From Casuarina equisetifolia (lineage: Eukaryota > Streptophyta > Magnoliopsida > Fagales > Casuarinaceae), in contig CM052357.1 of NCBI GenBank assembly GCA_028551475.1, positions 16,911,931 through 16,975,930 on the forward strand: a DNA stretch of 64,000 bases. Reading direction: 5' to 3'. The position numbers and the translations under genes are program-made. Below, one piece after another: positions 36,001 to 46,600 of the stretch (position 1 is its first letter; every line of letters starts with the position of its first letter). The notes under the pieces are model-generated. The model was not told the origin of the DNA, did no database searches, and worked only from the letters and a program-made list of their open reading frames with translations.

Positions 36001-36460
36001 TTGCTAAATCTGAAACTAAACAATATAGAACTAGGCAGTTTGTTTTATATGGATTTTACATTTTTCCCACAAAATTAATATGAAAGATAATTTTCTCATA
36101 CAGGTTTCATATGTCTATGAAATTATGTGTTCGGTTGATTCTATGTGAAATTCGGAGTTTCAATGAAATTATTTTGATAAAAATAGTTTTGTTATTATTT
36201 ATTTTTCTTTGCTGTCTGATTGGAACTGTTCAACTGATTCTAACGGTAATTTTTTGCTAATTTGTTTTGATGATTTCGTTTCCCTCTAGCTGAAAGTTAA
36301 TTGAAAACTATTCAGAGTTATCAGACGATATCAAAATAAAAAAAAAATCGTTAAAAAAAAATTACAAAGGGATCTTATGACAGGTATGAATGATGGAAAC
36401 AATTGCCAAAATGAAGAGTTTATGACAAAATAACCATAAAAGCTAATGAAAGCTAAGCAG
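33063..36460. other. TNL upstream region and AT-rich intergenic DNA
   Basis: 33,063-33,250 is the probable TNL promoter and leader; I could not fix a TATA box or transcription start. A 62-bp tandem pair, GGCCAATAATTT...TCATGC, lies at 33,419-33,480 and 33,481-33,541. A slightly coding-like stretch at about 34,440-34,660 gives no recognised protein. The rest is AT-rich, with homopolymer runs and short frames that look like noise. Confidence 0.5.
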
Positions 36461-37850
36461 CATAGTATTAGCTGAGAAAGTTAAAAGCCGGGAAAGAATT
36501 TATGTGTGATTCCATGCTGAAATATGTGTGTATGAAAGAAGGAGGCAGTGAGTGTGAGAGAGTTTCTTTTTTTTGTAAAGGCAGTAGGCTTTAAGAAACT
36601 AGAACAAACTTTGCAAGAAGCGTTTAGGGAGATGCACTAGTCATGTAAACACCAAATCAAAGAGTTGAAAGTGGGTTTACTTCAAAAGGATTTGTGCATG
36701 ATTCCACGCTAAAATATGTGTGTGAGAAGGGAGGCAGTTGGGTGTGAAGAGAGGTTTTTTGTTTTTTTTGCTTTTTTTTTTTTTCGAAGGCAATGGGCTT
36801 CAAGAAACTAGCACAAACATTGCATAAAGTAGTAGTTAGATGTACGAGTCGTGTAAACACCACCTCAGAGAGTTGAACTCGGATCAGTTCGAAAAGACCT
36901 GGGTGTGATTCTATGCTGAAATACGTGTCTGTGTGAGACGGAGTCAGTAGCAGGGTGTGAGAGATTTTCTGTCTAAAGAAGTAGGCTTCAAGGTAGTTAG
37001 ATCATTGTTAACATCGTGCGTCACCGATGCCGCTGCCAAATTGTACCAATGCTATTGCCAGCCTCCCATTCTCTGTCTCTCTGTGTGTTAGCCTTCCCCG
37101 CCTCTTTTTCCGTGTCTTTGTTACTCAGGTGGGATCTAATGGGTCGGCCCAATCTGTCAAACCACTGTGTAATTTCCATTTAATTTTTGAAAAATAGCAC
37201 TTGACGGTATAATTTTCTGATTATATCATTTGTTAAAACCAATTTGAGTTTTCATGAAGTTTTATTCTTTTACTAAAAGGTTGTGACTTTAACTAATGTT
37301 TTGAAGCAATTACAATTTGATGGGAAGATGATGAAGACGATGAAGATGGTCACGTATGGAGGTCAATTTCTCCTCAAGTGTGGAGCTCAACTTTAGGATT
37401 CACTTAGTTAGGACCTAAATGAAAATAAAAATTAACTGAAGTTCAAATCTCATTTAATTAGGTGAAACATATTCACGTGCTAACTAAGATGATCTAACAG
37501 AACATTACACTTTGACTTAGTACAAAAACAAAATTATGAAATATACTTGTTTTGAATATATAGATTAAACATTAAGTTTTTTATTTTTATTTTTATTTTT
37601 TTGGTAAAAATATAAATTTGTATTAACAAAAGGTAGTATACAAAAGCATAGGGACATAGTTTAACATTTATAAGAATCATAAAAATTACAAAAAGATAAA
37701 TATTAGAAACTTCTAAATCTCACTCAACATTAAATTTCCTTTCTTTAGTAGTATTCTACTCATTTCATCATTTGCATAGCTCAATCTATTATCAAAACCA
37801 ATCATTGTTTCATTATGCTTTATCATTCTTTGATAAAATCCTTCATATAG
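36460..37850. repeat. Right copy of the direct repeat flanking the TNL gene, with tandem units
   Basis: Collinear with 24,140-25,260. Its left part holds about three tandem units of roughly 180 bp (starting near 36,530, 36,720 and 36,905). Each carries GTGTGAGAG, a TTTC/T-run, AAGAAACTAG, a GTAAACACCA/CTC segment and a GATTCCATGCTGAAATATG-like end. The right part resembles the sequence just downstream of the TNL stop codon. A 160-bp retroposon-like insertion (about 37,577-37,735) is absent from the left copy. Confidence 0.7.
37577..37735 (-). mobile_element. Short retroposon insertion (SINE or LINE 3' end)
   Basis: It begins with a T-rich tract (TTTTTATTTTTATTTTTATT), which is an A-rich tail on the minus strand, followed by GGTAAAAATATAAATTTG. 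It is flanked by CATTAAGTTT and CATTAAATTT, a likely target duplication. The left copy of the repeat has the empty site near 25,200. Confidence 0.6.
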
Positions 37851-40640
37851 GTAAGCATGTTGAACAAGTAACATAATAATGACAAAAGTATCATCTCATA
37901 AAAATTGGTGAATACTAACCAACTAAATTTAAGAAAACTCAATATAAATAACATGATGAATAATTCTTAGAATATATCTAACAAATTGAAACAATAAAGA
38001 ATAGTGTAAACAATTAAATTTAAGAAAAATTGATATAAATAATATGTTAAAACATTCGATTTTACTATAAATACTAAATATATATATTGATTATTTATAC
38101 TTGTAAAAGTGATAATATTTATGTAATAGCAAAATTTTCGAATTTATTTACTATTGTATATCTATATATAACAAACTTACTTAACTCATTAATTTATTAT
38201 ATCTCTATATGTGAACTAATACAAATCAAGTGCATTAAGTTCTATAAACATTCATAGTTTATACCAAAAGCTACAAAAACAATATAATATATGTTTATTT
38301 ATATTGAATCTATGTTTACACATTACAAAAGTAATTGCATGTTATCTCATTTCGATCTTAAACATATAAATCAGATCATTTAAGTGCTAGTTAATTACTT
38401 AAAAGTATTAAACATAATAACATATAATTTCACATAAATAAAATATCTTATTAAACATAATAATTATAAGATTCATATCATCATAATTATATTACGTCAT
38501 AACTTTAATAAAAATAAACTAAAATATAAGGTTAGAATAAACAAGACAAATGCTGAAAATTAAACAAACCATCTTAAATTGAAAAACAATAAAGCTATCA
38601 CCAAAAGTTTTGCAAAATTTCTATACTGTTTGAAATGATGGGGGAAAAACAAATTGTCACGCACCGTCACGTGCCACCGCCACGTGCTACTGCGCACTGT
38701 CGCCACACGCTGCCGCATTTTGCATAGAATGCCCAGAAATTGCTAGAGGAGATGTCCGGGGTGCCCATCTAACCAGAAGTGATGCAAATTTGCCAAAAAA
38801 ACATGCAGATCTGCCAAAAAATAGCTCTAAAATGTTGTTCACCATTTCCACCGGAACCTGCCACAAGCCGCTAGAAACTGCACAGCTAACGTTGGATCTT
38901 TTCCTTCTCTACTGGGAATGCGTCGAAAAATGCACTTAGATGGCCGAGAACTCACAGATCAGCCGGAAACATAGATGGTTTTTGGGTTTTTTACCGGAAG
39001 AGGACGTTGGCAGTCAACCGTCGCACGATCGTCATGCTCTGTCTCTCTCTGTTCCTTTCTTTTTTGGTTTCTCTTTGTCCTCTGTGTCCTACAATACTCT
39101 ACCACATGACAATGCCTCTTTTCTTTTGTTCCATTTTCCCAGTTTCCCCATGTGCACAACCAGATATCTTTCTTTATTTTTGCTGTTTCGTTTCTTTTCT
39201 TTCTCATGCGCCGGATTGCTGCTTCTTTTCTTTTGATTTTCTTCTATTTTAGATTTGCTATATGAATCAACAAAGTTGAATAAATATAAATAAATGCACA
39301 TATAATTTCACAAACACTACATTATATATATTACCTGAAGTAATCTTCTATGTTATAGATTTAAATAGCGAGAAACAACTTTTATCAACTAGGTTAGGAG
39401 AATAGTAAAGTCAAATTGGGCTAAACCACTTAAAATCTCCATTTATATCTTCTCTTTATTCTTCATTTGTAAGATCTAAAGAACCACTTAAAATCTTGGT
39501 ATTATTATTTCTTCTCTTTATTCTCCATATATTGTAATCTAAAGTATGCAAGAACAATTTGTTGCATGATTATTTTTACAATTTCTAAATCATTAGTAGT
39601 GTTTTGATTGCATTGGGATTCATAGGTTTACTATTACTGCTGAAATAACAGATTAATGAGTGCTCCTTTACATATCAATGTGTCATAACTATTAAAAATT
39701 CATATATTGTCAATGTACTAAATAAATCTTGCCTATTAGGATAATTATTCCTTGAAAAAATTTTAAAAAATTTGAAACCACGTAGCATGTTAATCATACC
39801 CAACTCAAATACCCCTTACCCCTTATCCCTTTCCCCTCTTATGGGTTTGCCATAGACCCAACTCAACTCACTTCTTAGAATGTGAAAACTGTTTTTAGTT
39901 TTTGATTTGGTGAAGGTACTATGTAATTGATTTCTTTTTATCACAATTTCGACATGTTCTCTTATAAAAGATGATGTATTTAATACAATTAATTCTAAAG
40001 TGCCGTGCAGAATTTTTTTGTTAAGTTTATAGCATTGGAATTGTCACACCAAGAGAGAATATAATTTGACTTGATTCCAAAAACCTCTAGTTATAAGTTA
40101 AGTAAATTAAAAAATGCAGAAAAATATAAAATTAGAATTAAAACAAAAATGATCATAAGTTATAGACTAAATATGGAATTACAACAAACATAAGTGAAGT
40201 GAAAAGACTACCTAATTTGATTACTTTACAATTTAGCTTTTTGTAGGTAAAATGTAATTTGGATGATAATCGTTTAAATTTCTTTTGATCTTTTAGCATA
40301 TAAAATTTTCTGAAATTTAAACGTCGTGTTTATATGATAAATTATTAAGTATAATTACGAAATCTATCAACATGGAATACCTTTTTTCTTTTTTATTTAT
40401 GTACGCATTTAAATTTACACCAGAATGTAGAATCTAAAACCAAAACCTAAACATTAAATACCTTGGGATGGTGGGGCCTATTTAATGTCACAGTAAATTG
40501 TGAACGAGTAACATTTGTGATATTTTCATTTCTTATCTGCTACAAGAGCTGGGCCACATCCTTTCCAAAGAGGATCTCGACTCTTTGGTTATTACTATTA
40601 GACCCCTGCTTCACACCCCCAAAATCGCAAGTCTTCTCTC
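37851..40640. other. AT-rich intergenic DNA with one GC-richer block
   Basis: 37,850-38,630 and 39,250-40,440 are strongly AT-rich with no genes. Between them, 38,650-39,240 is GC-richer, with repeated CACGTG/CACGCACCG-type motifs and CCGGAA segments. Open frames there (38,940-39,252, both strands) are low complexity and unlike known proteins. This block may be a decayed LTR leader, as may 49,700-50,010. The final 200 bp would hold the DOT4 promoter. Confidence 0.45.
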
Positions 40641-40647
40641 TCATTGA

Positions 40648-43338
40648 TTGCGTGTTTCCGCGCTCTTCAAATTGCAAGGAAGCGCCATGTCGATAACGCC
40701 CAAAGCCGCACCAATTTTCTGGGTCTCTTTCCCTCTTTACCACCATAATGCTAATCCGAATCGTAAAAATGATCCCGTGAAATCCCAAAATGCTTTCATT
40801 TTCCTCAGACCACCTTCGACGACACCTCCGTTAGCCACCAATTTGTATTCTTCTTGTAGCTCAGCCCCTCCCTCGGCCTCACTGGCCCAAACCTCCATTT
40901 ACGAAAATATGGATGTTAATGCCCAGATTTGCAGTTTCTGCGAAGTGGGTAATCTCAAGAACGCTGTGCAATTACTTTGCAGGGCTCGGAAATCGGACCT
41001 TGAGACGAAGACTTATTGTTCAGTGCTTCAGCTCTGTGCTGAGCTCCATTCGTTAGAAGATGGCAAAAGGGTTCACTCGATCATATCTTCTAATGAATTA
41101 ATGGTAGAAGGAGTTTTGGGTGCAAAGCTTGTTTTTATGTATGTCAATTGCGGCGATTTGAGGGAAGGAAGGCGGGTTTTCGATAGGGTTGCTAATGAAA
41201 AGGTCTTTCTTTGGAATCTTATGATAAATGAGTACTCAAAAATTGGTCACTGTGAGGAAAGTATACGTTTATTTAGGAAGATGCAGGAGTTTGGAGTTGA
41301 GGCGAATCCATATACGTTTTCTTGCGTTTTGAAATGTTTCGCCGCCGTAGGGAATGTGAAAGGTGGCACTGAGGTTCATGGGTATTTGTTGAGATTGGGT
41401 TTTGGTTGTCACAACTCAATTGTGAATGCTCTCATTGCCTTCTATTTCAAATGTGGAAGAGTTGAAATTGCAGAGAAGTTGTTCGATGGATTGAGTGATC
41501 GGGACGTTATATCGTGGAATTCAACGATATGTGGGTATGCTTCGAATGACCTTGCAGGGAAGGGACTTGATAGGTTTAAAGAAATGCTACTGCTGGGCGT
41601 TGATGTAGATTTGGCGACATTAGTGAATGTCCTTGTGGCTTGTGCAAGTGCCGGTGCCTTATTGTTTGGTAGAGCAGTTCATGCTCATGCAGCAAAAGGT
41701 TGTTTGGACGGAAACATCATGTTCAATAATACTTTGCTGGACATGTATTCAAAATGTGGCGACTTGCATGCTGCTATTCAAGTTTTTGAGAAGATGGACA
41801 AAAGAAGTGTCGTGTCATGGACTTCGATGATAGCGGCTTATGTCAGAGAAGGTCGATCTCATGGGGCAATCAGATTATTCCATGAAATGGAAAGGAGTGG
41901 TGTTAGCCCTGACCTTTTTACCATCACAACCGTTATTCATGCTTGTGCTGCTTGTAAAGGGACTTTGGATAGTGGCAGGGATTTTCACACTTATATTAAG
42001 GAAAAGAAAATGGACTCAGGTTTGACAGTCTCCAATGCTCTCATGGATATGTATGCAAAATGTGGTAGCATGGAAGAAGCTCACTCAGTTTTTAGTCGGA
42101 TGCCTGTAAAGGATATTATCTCTTGGAACACAATGATAGGAGGTTACTCAAGGAACTGTCTTCCCAATGAAGCTCTTGCTCTGTTTGTTGAAATGCAACG
42201 AGTGATAAAGCCGAACAGCACAACAATTGCCTGTGTCCTTCCAGCTTGTGCCAGCCTAGCTGCTCTAGAAAGAGGCCAAGAGATTTTTGGTTACGCACTG
42301 AGAAATGGATATGCTTCTGATCAATATGTTGCCAATGCGCTTGTTGACATGTATGTAAAGTGTGGCGTACTAGTTCTTGCACGGTTACTTTTTGACATGA
42401 TTCCTTTAAAGGACCTGGTCTCCTGGACAGTTATGATTGCCGGATATGGAATGCATGGGTTTGGAAGTGAAGCTATTGCTACCTTTAATGAGATGACCAA
42501 TGCTGGCGTTGAACCTGATGAAGTTTCCTTTATTTCTTTACTTTATGCGTGCAGTCATTCTGGCTTACTTGATGAAGGATGGAGTTTTTTTAACATTATG
42601 AAAAACGAATACAATATTGAGCCCAAATTAGAGCACTTTGCGTGCATGGTGGATCTTCTTGCTCGCAGAGGGAATCTATCAAAGGCATATAAATTCATTG
42701 AAACCATGCCAATTGAACCAGATGCCACCATCTGGGGTGCCTTGCTCTCTGGGTGCAGGGTCTACCATGACGTAAAACTTGCAGAGAAAGTTGCAGAACA
42801 TGTTTTTGAACTGGAGCCAGAGAACACAGGGTATTATGTACTTCTAGCGAATGTATATGCAGAAGCAGAAAAGTGGAAAGAAGTGCAAAAACTGCGTGAG
42901 AGGATTGGTCGGCGAGGATTGAAAAAGAATCCAGGTGCTAGTTGGATAGAGATCAATGGCAAAGTTAGTATCTTTGTGGCTGGAGATAATTCGCACCCAC
43001 AAGCCAAAAGGGTAGAGTCACTGTTAAAGAGGTTAAGAACGAAGATGAGGGAAGAAGGTTACTTACCAAGGACAAGGTATGCTTTAATTAATGCAGATGA
43101 GATGGAGAAAGAAGTGGCACTCTGTGGGCACAGTGAAAAGTTAGCAATGGCTTTTGGAATACTCAACCTCCCTGTTGGCAAAACCATACGAGTGACAAAG
43201 AATCTCAGAGTATGCGGTGACTGTCATGAGATGGGCAAGTTCATTTCCAAGACCACTAGCAGGGAGATTGTCTTGAGGGATTCCAACCGTTTTCACCATT
43301 TTAGGGATGGTTCTTGTTCTTGCAGAGGTTTCTGGTGA
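40648..43338 (+). CDS. DOT4: DOT4 ortholog, chloroplast PLS-DYW pentatricopeptide repeat protein
   Basis: A single uninterrupted frame of 896 codons (a second Met at 40,687 is an alternative start). The first 80 residues are Ser/Thr/Pro-rich without repeats, as in a plastid transit peptide. Repeats of P, L and S type run from about residue 90, with typical text such as NALMDMYAKCGSMEEA and DIISWNTMIGGYSRN. Next come the E and E+ motifs, the PG-box NPGASWIEI near 763, and a DYW deaminase domain with HSE near 828 and CGDCH near 856. The last residues are CSCRGFW rather than DYW, as they are in Arabidopsis DOT4 (At4g18750), which is needed for editing of plastid rpoC1 and for leaf patterning. 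The length (871 aa in Arabidopsis) and the long shared blocks, for example ISWNSTICGYASN and GYGMHGFGSEAIA, support orthology. It converges with CESA8, 302 bp apart. Confidence 0.93.
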   Translation: MRVSALFKLQGSAMSITPKAAPIFWVSFPLYHHNANPNRKNDPVKSQNAFIFLRPPSTTPPLATNLYSSCSSAPPSASLAQTSIYENMDVNAQICSFCEVGNLKNAVQLLCRARKSDLETKTYCSVLQLCAELHSLEDGKRVHSIISSNELMVEGVLGAKLVFMYVNCGDLREGRRVFDRVANEKVFLWNLMINEYSKIGHCEESIRLFRKMQEFGVEANPYTFSCVLKCFAAVGNVKGGTEVHGYLLRLGFGCHNSIVNALIAFYFKCGRVEIAEKLFDGLSDRDVISWNSTICGYASNDLAGKGLDRFKEMLLLGVDVDLATLVNVLVACASAGALLFGRAVHAHAAKGCLDGNIMFNNTLLDMYSKCGDLHAAIQVFEKMDKRSVVSWTSMIAAYVREGRSHGAIRLFHEMERSGVSPDLFTITTVIHACAACKGTLDSGRDFHTYIKEKKMDSGLTVSNALMDMYAKCGSMEEAHSVFSRMPVKDIISWNTMIGGYSRNCLPNEALALFVEMQRVIKPNSTTIACVLPACASLAALERGQEIFGYALRNGYASDQYVANALVDMYVKCGVLVLARLLFDMIPLKDLVSWTVMIAGYGMHGFGSEAIATFNEMTNAGVEPDEVSFISLLYACSHSGLLDEGWSFFNIMKNEYNIEPKLEHFACMVDLLARRGNLSKAYKFIETMPIEPDATIWGALLSGCRVYHDVKLAEKVAEHVFELEPENTGYYVLLANVYAEAEKWKEVQKLRERIGRRGLKKNPGASWIEINGKVSIFVAGDNSHPQAKRVESLLKRLRTKMREEGYLPRTRYALINADEMEKEVALCGHSEKLAMAFGILNLPVGKTIRVTKNLRVCGDCHEMGKFISKTTSREIVLRDSNRFHHFRDGSCSCRGFW

Positions 43339-43640
43339 ACTGGAGAGGAGAGAGGGGAGCTCTAGATTAGTATGAATGTGAAGTTCATATGTAGCACAGA
43401 AGGCAATTGCGTTGATTCCAAGGAACGACCAAGTTGTATATTATTGTTTCTTGACTGACACAGATACCTTGGATAAGGACTTACGGGTAGGATCTCTTGT
43501 ATATGTTGGATTAAATCGACACATATTATCTAAAGCTTACTTCAGCATGCTTCTGACAGTCATGAGAGACCTAAGCTCGATTCCCAGTTTCAGTAATTCG
43601 CAACCAAATGAGAAAAAATCAGGGAGGCTTCCTTATTAAT
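43339..43640. other. Shared 3' intergenic space between DOT4 and CESA8
   Basis: The two genes end tail to tail here, so both polyadenylation regions must fit in or overlap 302 bp. At about 43,525-43,635, ACCTAAGCTCGATTCCC resembles a pol III B box within a worn SINE-like stretch that ends in AGAAAAAATC. No clear AATAAA signal was seen for either gene. Confidence 0.5.
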
Positions 43641-46600
43641 TTAATTGACATCACAATCTATGGGGATGCAGCCTTGGGGAGGGGGTGCACTGTTGACGTT
43701 TACAAAGGGATTCACCTTCACCCAAATAAGAGAGAAGACAGAAGCCAACAGCACTGACCAGAGAACCACAATGGTTGGAGTCCGGTTCTGGCGACCCATG
43801 AGACCCTTGAGGAAAGGGTACAGGTGAAGAATCACCCAGAAGGCAAAGAACTCCTTGCCAAAAAGGGGTCCCCATGCTTCGTATCCTTGATTAAGAGCAT
43901 CAGAAAAGCCGGCGACGACACCCACCATATTGACGATGATAAGAGTTGTTGGAGGAATCAAGAGTGCTGTCCACTTGACAGTATAGAGCTCGCCAAACTC
44001 TGAATCATCAACGGCCTTTACAGTGACGGTGAAGTTGGTATCGACGCCGGCCACAAACTTCAGGAATCCTTGGTAGAGAGCAAAGAGATGGGCCGAAACA
44101 CCTGCAGTAACCCAGAACTGCTCATTACGCCACCAGTCCACAACGCTGACCCCACTCCACCGGAGCTCGAGCACATCGTTGACGATAATGGAGATGAAAA
44201 GGCCAAGAAACAGGGCACTCCCGAGATTGGAAAGCTGAATCAAATAACCAAGTATAATGTAAGTAACTTCTTTCATTGTTTTGAGTTTTTGAATAACTCT
44301 TAATTATCACCAAAGATCTAAACCATATGATTGTTAAGATTTTAAGGGAAGGAGAAGAGATTACCGATGGAATGATGAATTTTCCTGTAAGAAGGGAGAT
44401 CGCGGGGAGTGAGCAGTAGGCAATGAGAGGGAGACATGCAAATGGATAAACAATTGCGTTTATGTAAGCTACTCTTTGAAGCCATTTGAGGCGGCCTCCA
44501 GCATATCCGTACCATAGGGGACAGTGTCTACTAAGGAAAATCTCCACAGAGCCGAGAGCCCACCGGAGAACTTGGTGCAGTCGATCGGACAAGTTGATGG
44601 GGGCTGACCCTTTGAATGCAGGCCTAAGTGGCATGCAGTAAATTGACCTCCATCCTCGGCAGTGCATCTTGAAACCCGTCAAAATATCCTCAGTGACCGA
44701 ACCATATATCCAGCCAATCTGGGAAATCAGAGTAATGCAGTGGAAGATTAGAGGGAATGCATCATACTCTTGAAAGAACAATTTCAAGTAGAAGATCACA
44801 CGAAGCCTGCTGAAATTGAAACTGTAGTTGGAATCCAATAGTTCATGACAACATGGTCAGGCAATAATCATAGCTTTGGCAATTCCAATAATGAGAACAA
44901 GAACAAAAAAAGTCCACCTCTTTGCCCCAGGCAGTTTTCTCTTCATAACCACAGCTGATGACGTGAATTGCTTCCTTGACGAATGTTGATGGGTTGACCG
45001 ATTCCGGCACTCCTCCATTTTCCATCAATGTAGATTCGATAAATACAGAAGACGTGCCAAAAGTTCTCTCCAAGCTCATCTTGGAGATCAGCATTGACCT
45101 GTGATGCTCGTCATAATCTGCACAAGGAACACAAAATATATCCTAGTAATTCAGAGCTCCTTTTACTCATTTCCCTGAATAATTTTCTATGATAATCAGA
45201 CGTACTGTCAATCTCTCTGAGGTTAAAGATGGCAGCATCGAGCTCATCAAGTTTTGCATCCCGCTCTAAATCTGAGGGATCTTCAGAAGCCTTCTTGGAG
45301 GTAGAGGAGAAAGCCTTAGACAAGCTGGGCAAAGAAGGAGGGCCATAGCCGTAAAGTGCTTGCCTTTTGAAAACACAACCGGTCCCTACAGAAAATGGTC
45401 CTTGAATGCCATCAAGTCCTTTCATGTTATCCTGAAATTGAGACGAAGAGATTCTCAAAATCCAGAAGGCACAAGTTAGTGCGAGGCCCAATCTTGGCCA
45501 TTACAGCGTTAGCTACTTTTCCTCTTTAACTCTTCTATTTTATTTTTAAGGAGTTACATATTAATATGAAATTCGAATCACACAACACTTTCTACTAAAT
45601 TCACTGCTTGAATATATGCCGAAGTTTAAAACTGATTAGTCTATCCTGAATGCTCACCAGATGATAGGCAGAAATTTAGTTTCATTCTCCTTTTGATATC
45701 GTATACCTAATTATTAGAACTGATGAGCTAAACTCTACAAAAACTTTTCCAGATAGTTGAGTTTCTGATATGGCTTGAGGCAGCTATGACGTTGTTATTT
45801 CTTTCTAGAATTGCTAATACTAATTTAAAATAATACTCTCAATTTGAAAACTACTTAAGCATGTAGAAGCATCTGAGCTAGCTTCAATCTTACATCAAAG
45901 AAAACAGTGTTGCGATTGGCGTATCGATCACTGCGGTCAATGCCATCAAACCTCTGAGGGAACTGAACAAAGCATACATCTCGACCAACTTGTGGATCCA
46001 TCAAGAAACACATGGCCTCCCGAACTGCCTTGCTATTATTAACGTAGTGATCACAGTCAAGGTTCAGGATGTAGGAAGCATTTGTGAGAACTGCGGAGAC
46101 TCTAACCTGAATGAATCCAAACATTCCAGTGTTATTGAAACATTGATATCCTGTGCATCATTGCAAAAGTGTCCCAACAGACTTACCAAAGCATTTTCAG
46201 CACCGGCTTTATTGTGGTGACGGTAGTCTGGTCTCTTCTCTCTGGAGACATAAACCAGTCGAGGAAGTTCATTTCCTTCTTTGTCATGAGCACCATTATG
46301 TCCAAGGAAAACCTAAACAATATGTATTGGAGTGGAAGGGTTCATTCCAAAATTTTAAAACATTAAGTAAAAAAAATTTATTATTTATAAAGTGAAAGGC
46401 TCATCGTTTGACTTCTAGTGTGGGATAAATATCAACTTTTAACAAAGTGAAATGTGACAAAAGTTCATGCAAATAGATGCAATAGTTGATAACCATGTGC
46501 TAAATGCTTCCCAAAATATGACATCTATAAAAGCTAAAATTTGAAATTAGCTGAAAACATAAGCAAGAAAAACCAGCTAGTAGCTAGACTGACCTGAATC

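Noticed and set aside
38940-39301. Overlapping open frames on both strands (up to 98 codons)
   Set aside because: Low-complexity text rich in Phe/Ser or Lys/Glu from a pyrimidine-rich stretch; no family, no splice partners, and frames open on both strands at once.
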